A stretch of DNA of 5,860 bases from an uncultured Collinsella sp. (GTDB taxonomy: Bacteria; Actinomycetota; Coriobacteriia; Coriobacteriales; Coriobacteriaceae): the NCBI GenBank assembly GCA_900757265.1, contig CAAENW010000101.1:1-5860 (forward strand), in the 5' to 3' direction. Positions 5,487 to 5,860 of the stretch are shown piece by piece (position 1 is the first letter of the stretch; each line of letters begins with the position of its first letter). The translations under genes and the position numbers were made by a program. Under the pieces are notes generated by a model. That model searched no databases. It worked only from the letters and a program-made list of their open reading frames with translations, and was not told where the DNA came from.

Positions 5487-5860
5487 CTGGAGGGTAACAG
5501 GGATTTGGATGCAGCAAAAGTCCTCTTGGTGGGACTCGTCGTAGCTCGTGGTATCGAGGTAGCAAAAGTCGAAAGCGTTGCCAACGGGCTGGAGCGCGTG
5601 CTCGTCCATGCAGGCAACGATGGCGCGGATGCCCTCGGGCTCGTACGGCATACCCCAGCGGCTCATGCACAGGTATGTGCCCTCGGGCAGCACTTCGATG
5701 CCGATCTCTGCCAGCTCGGCAGCATCGCTCGGCAGCATTTCCTCGGCGCCGCGCGGCAGCACGGCAAAGGAGCCGGCACCGGCGATAGGGTCGTCGGAAT
5801 GCAGCGCCTCGCGACGCAGCATGGCGCCCCAGCCGCGCATGGGACGCGTGCCCGTCAACG
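5481..5860 (-). CDS. Probable MerR-family regulator, C-terminal GyrI-like effector-binding domain (5' end off the window)
   Basis: The frame is open from the window edge to a TGA at 5481-5483, giving about 125 residues. No real start is visible: the first full codon at the edge is TTG inside the reading frame, and the protein clearly begins earlier. The sequence matches the second half of a GyrI/BmrR-like small-molecule-binding domain: FAVLPRG (31-37 of the visible part), IEVLPEGTYLCM (54-65; the usual 'l.aG.Yl..'), then a helix (EPEGIRAIVACMDEH), the FDFCYLD strand (96-102), and the terminal acidic DESHQEDFCCIQIPV (107-121; 'eeDy...iqIPV'). Such domains sit after the winged-helix DNA-binding and coiled-coil parts of MerR regulators such as BmrR, where they bind drugs or other hydrophobic ligands and switch transcription. 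The DNA-binding half is outside the window, so an AraC-type or stand-alone GyrI-like protein is not excluded. The C-terminus ends within a palindrome that supplies its stop codon. Confidence 0.75.
   Translation of the reverse strand, partial: LTGTRPMRGWGAMLRREALHSDDPIAGAGSFAVLPRGAEEMLPSDAAELAEIGIEVLPEGTYLCMSRWGMPYEPEGIRAIVACMDEHALQPVGNAFDFCYLDTTSYDESHQEDFCCIQIPVTLQM

Overview
The window is GC-rich, gene-dense and apparently chromosomal. All seven coding regions that can be supported lie on the minus strand, so transcription runs from high to low coordinates. Strong G/C preference at third codon positions, good purine-rich ribosome binding sites, a Tat-type lipoprotein signal and the gene style suggest a high-GC Gram-positive bacterium. 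A gut Actinobacterium of the Coriobacteriia (Collinsella-like) is my best guess, by inference and not from any database match.

In transcription order: the window opens (5860-5481) in the C-terminal GyrI-like effector-binding domain of a probable MerR-family regulator. Next comes a short intergenic region (5480-5285) packed with overlapping inverted repeats, including a probable terminator. It is followed by an unrecognised single-pass membrane protein with a very acidic cytoplasmic N-terminus (5284-4415). A LacX-like aldose 1-epimerase follows (4335-3442), which ends in a highly structured region: a small hairpin, then a 100-nt imperfect palindrome whose core is a strong terminator (3370-3330).

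The second half is a compact polar amino acid ABC transporter operon: a Tat-type lipoprotein solute-binding protein (3161-2235), an unusually long permease (2225-1077) and the ATPase (1054-269). Gaps are only 9 and 22 bp. After a 72-bp gap holding a hairpin without a U-tract comes the start of an M20-family metallopeptidase (196 to the window edge), probably on the same transcript. The binding protein would capture a polar amino acid outside the cell, a permease homodimer powered by the ATPase would import it, and the peptidase may release amino acids from peptides or N-acyl conjugates; this last link is inferred from position.

The coding genes belong mostly to known families. The least explained material is the non-coding structure at 3300-3440 and 5367-5486, the extra membrane segments of the permease, and the acidic membrane protein.
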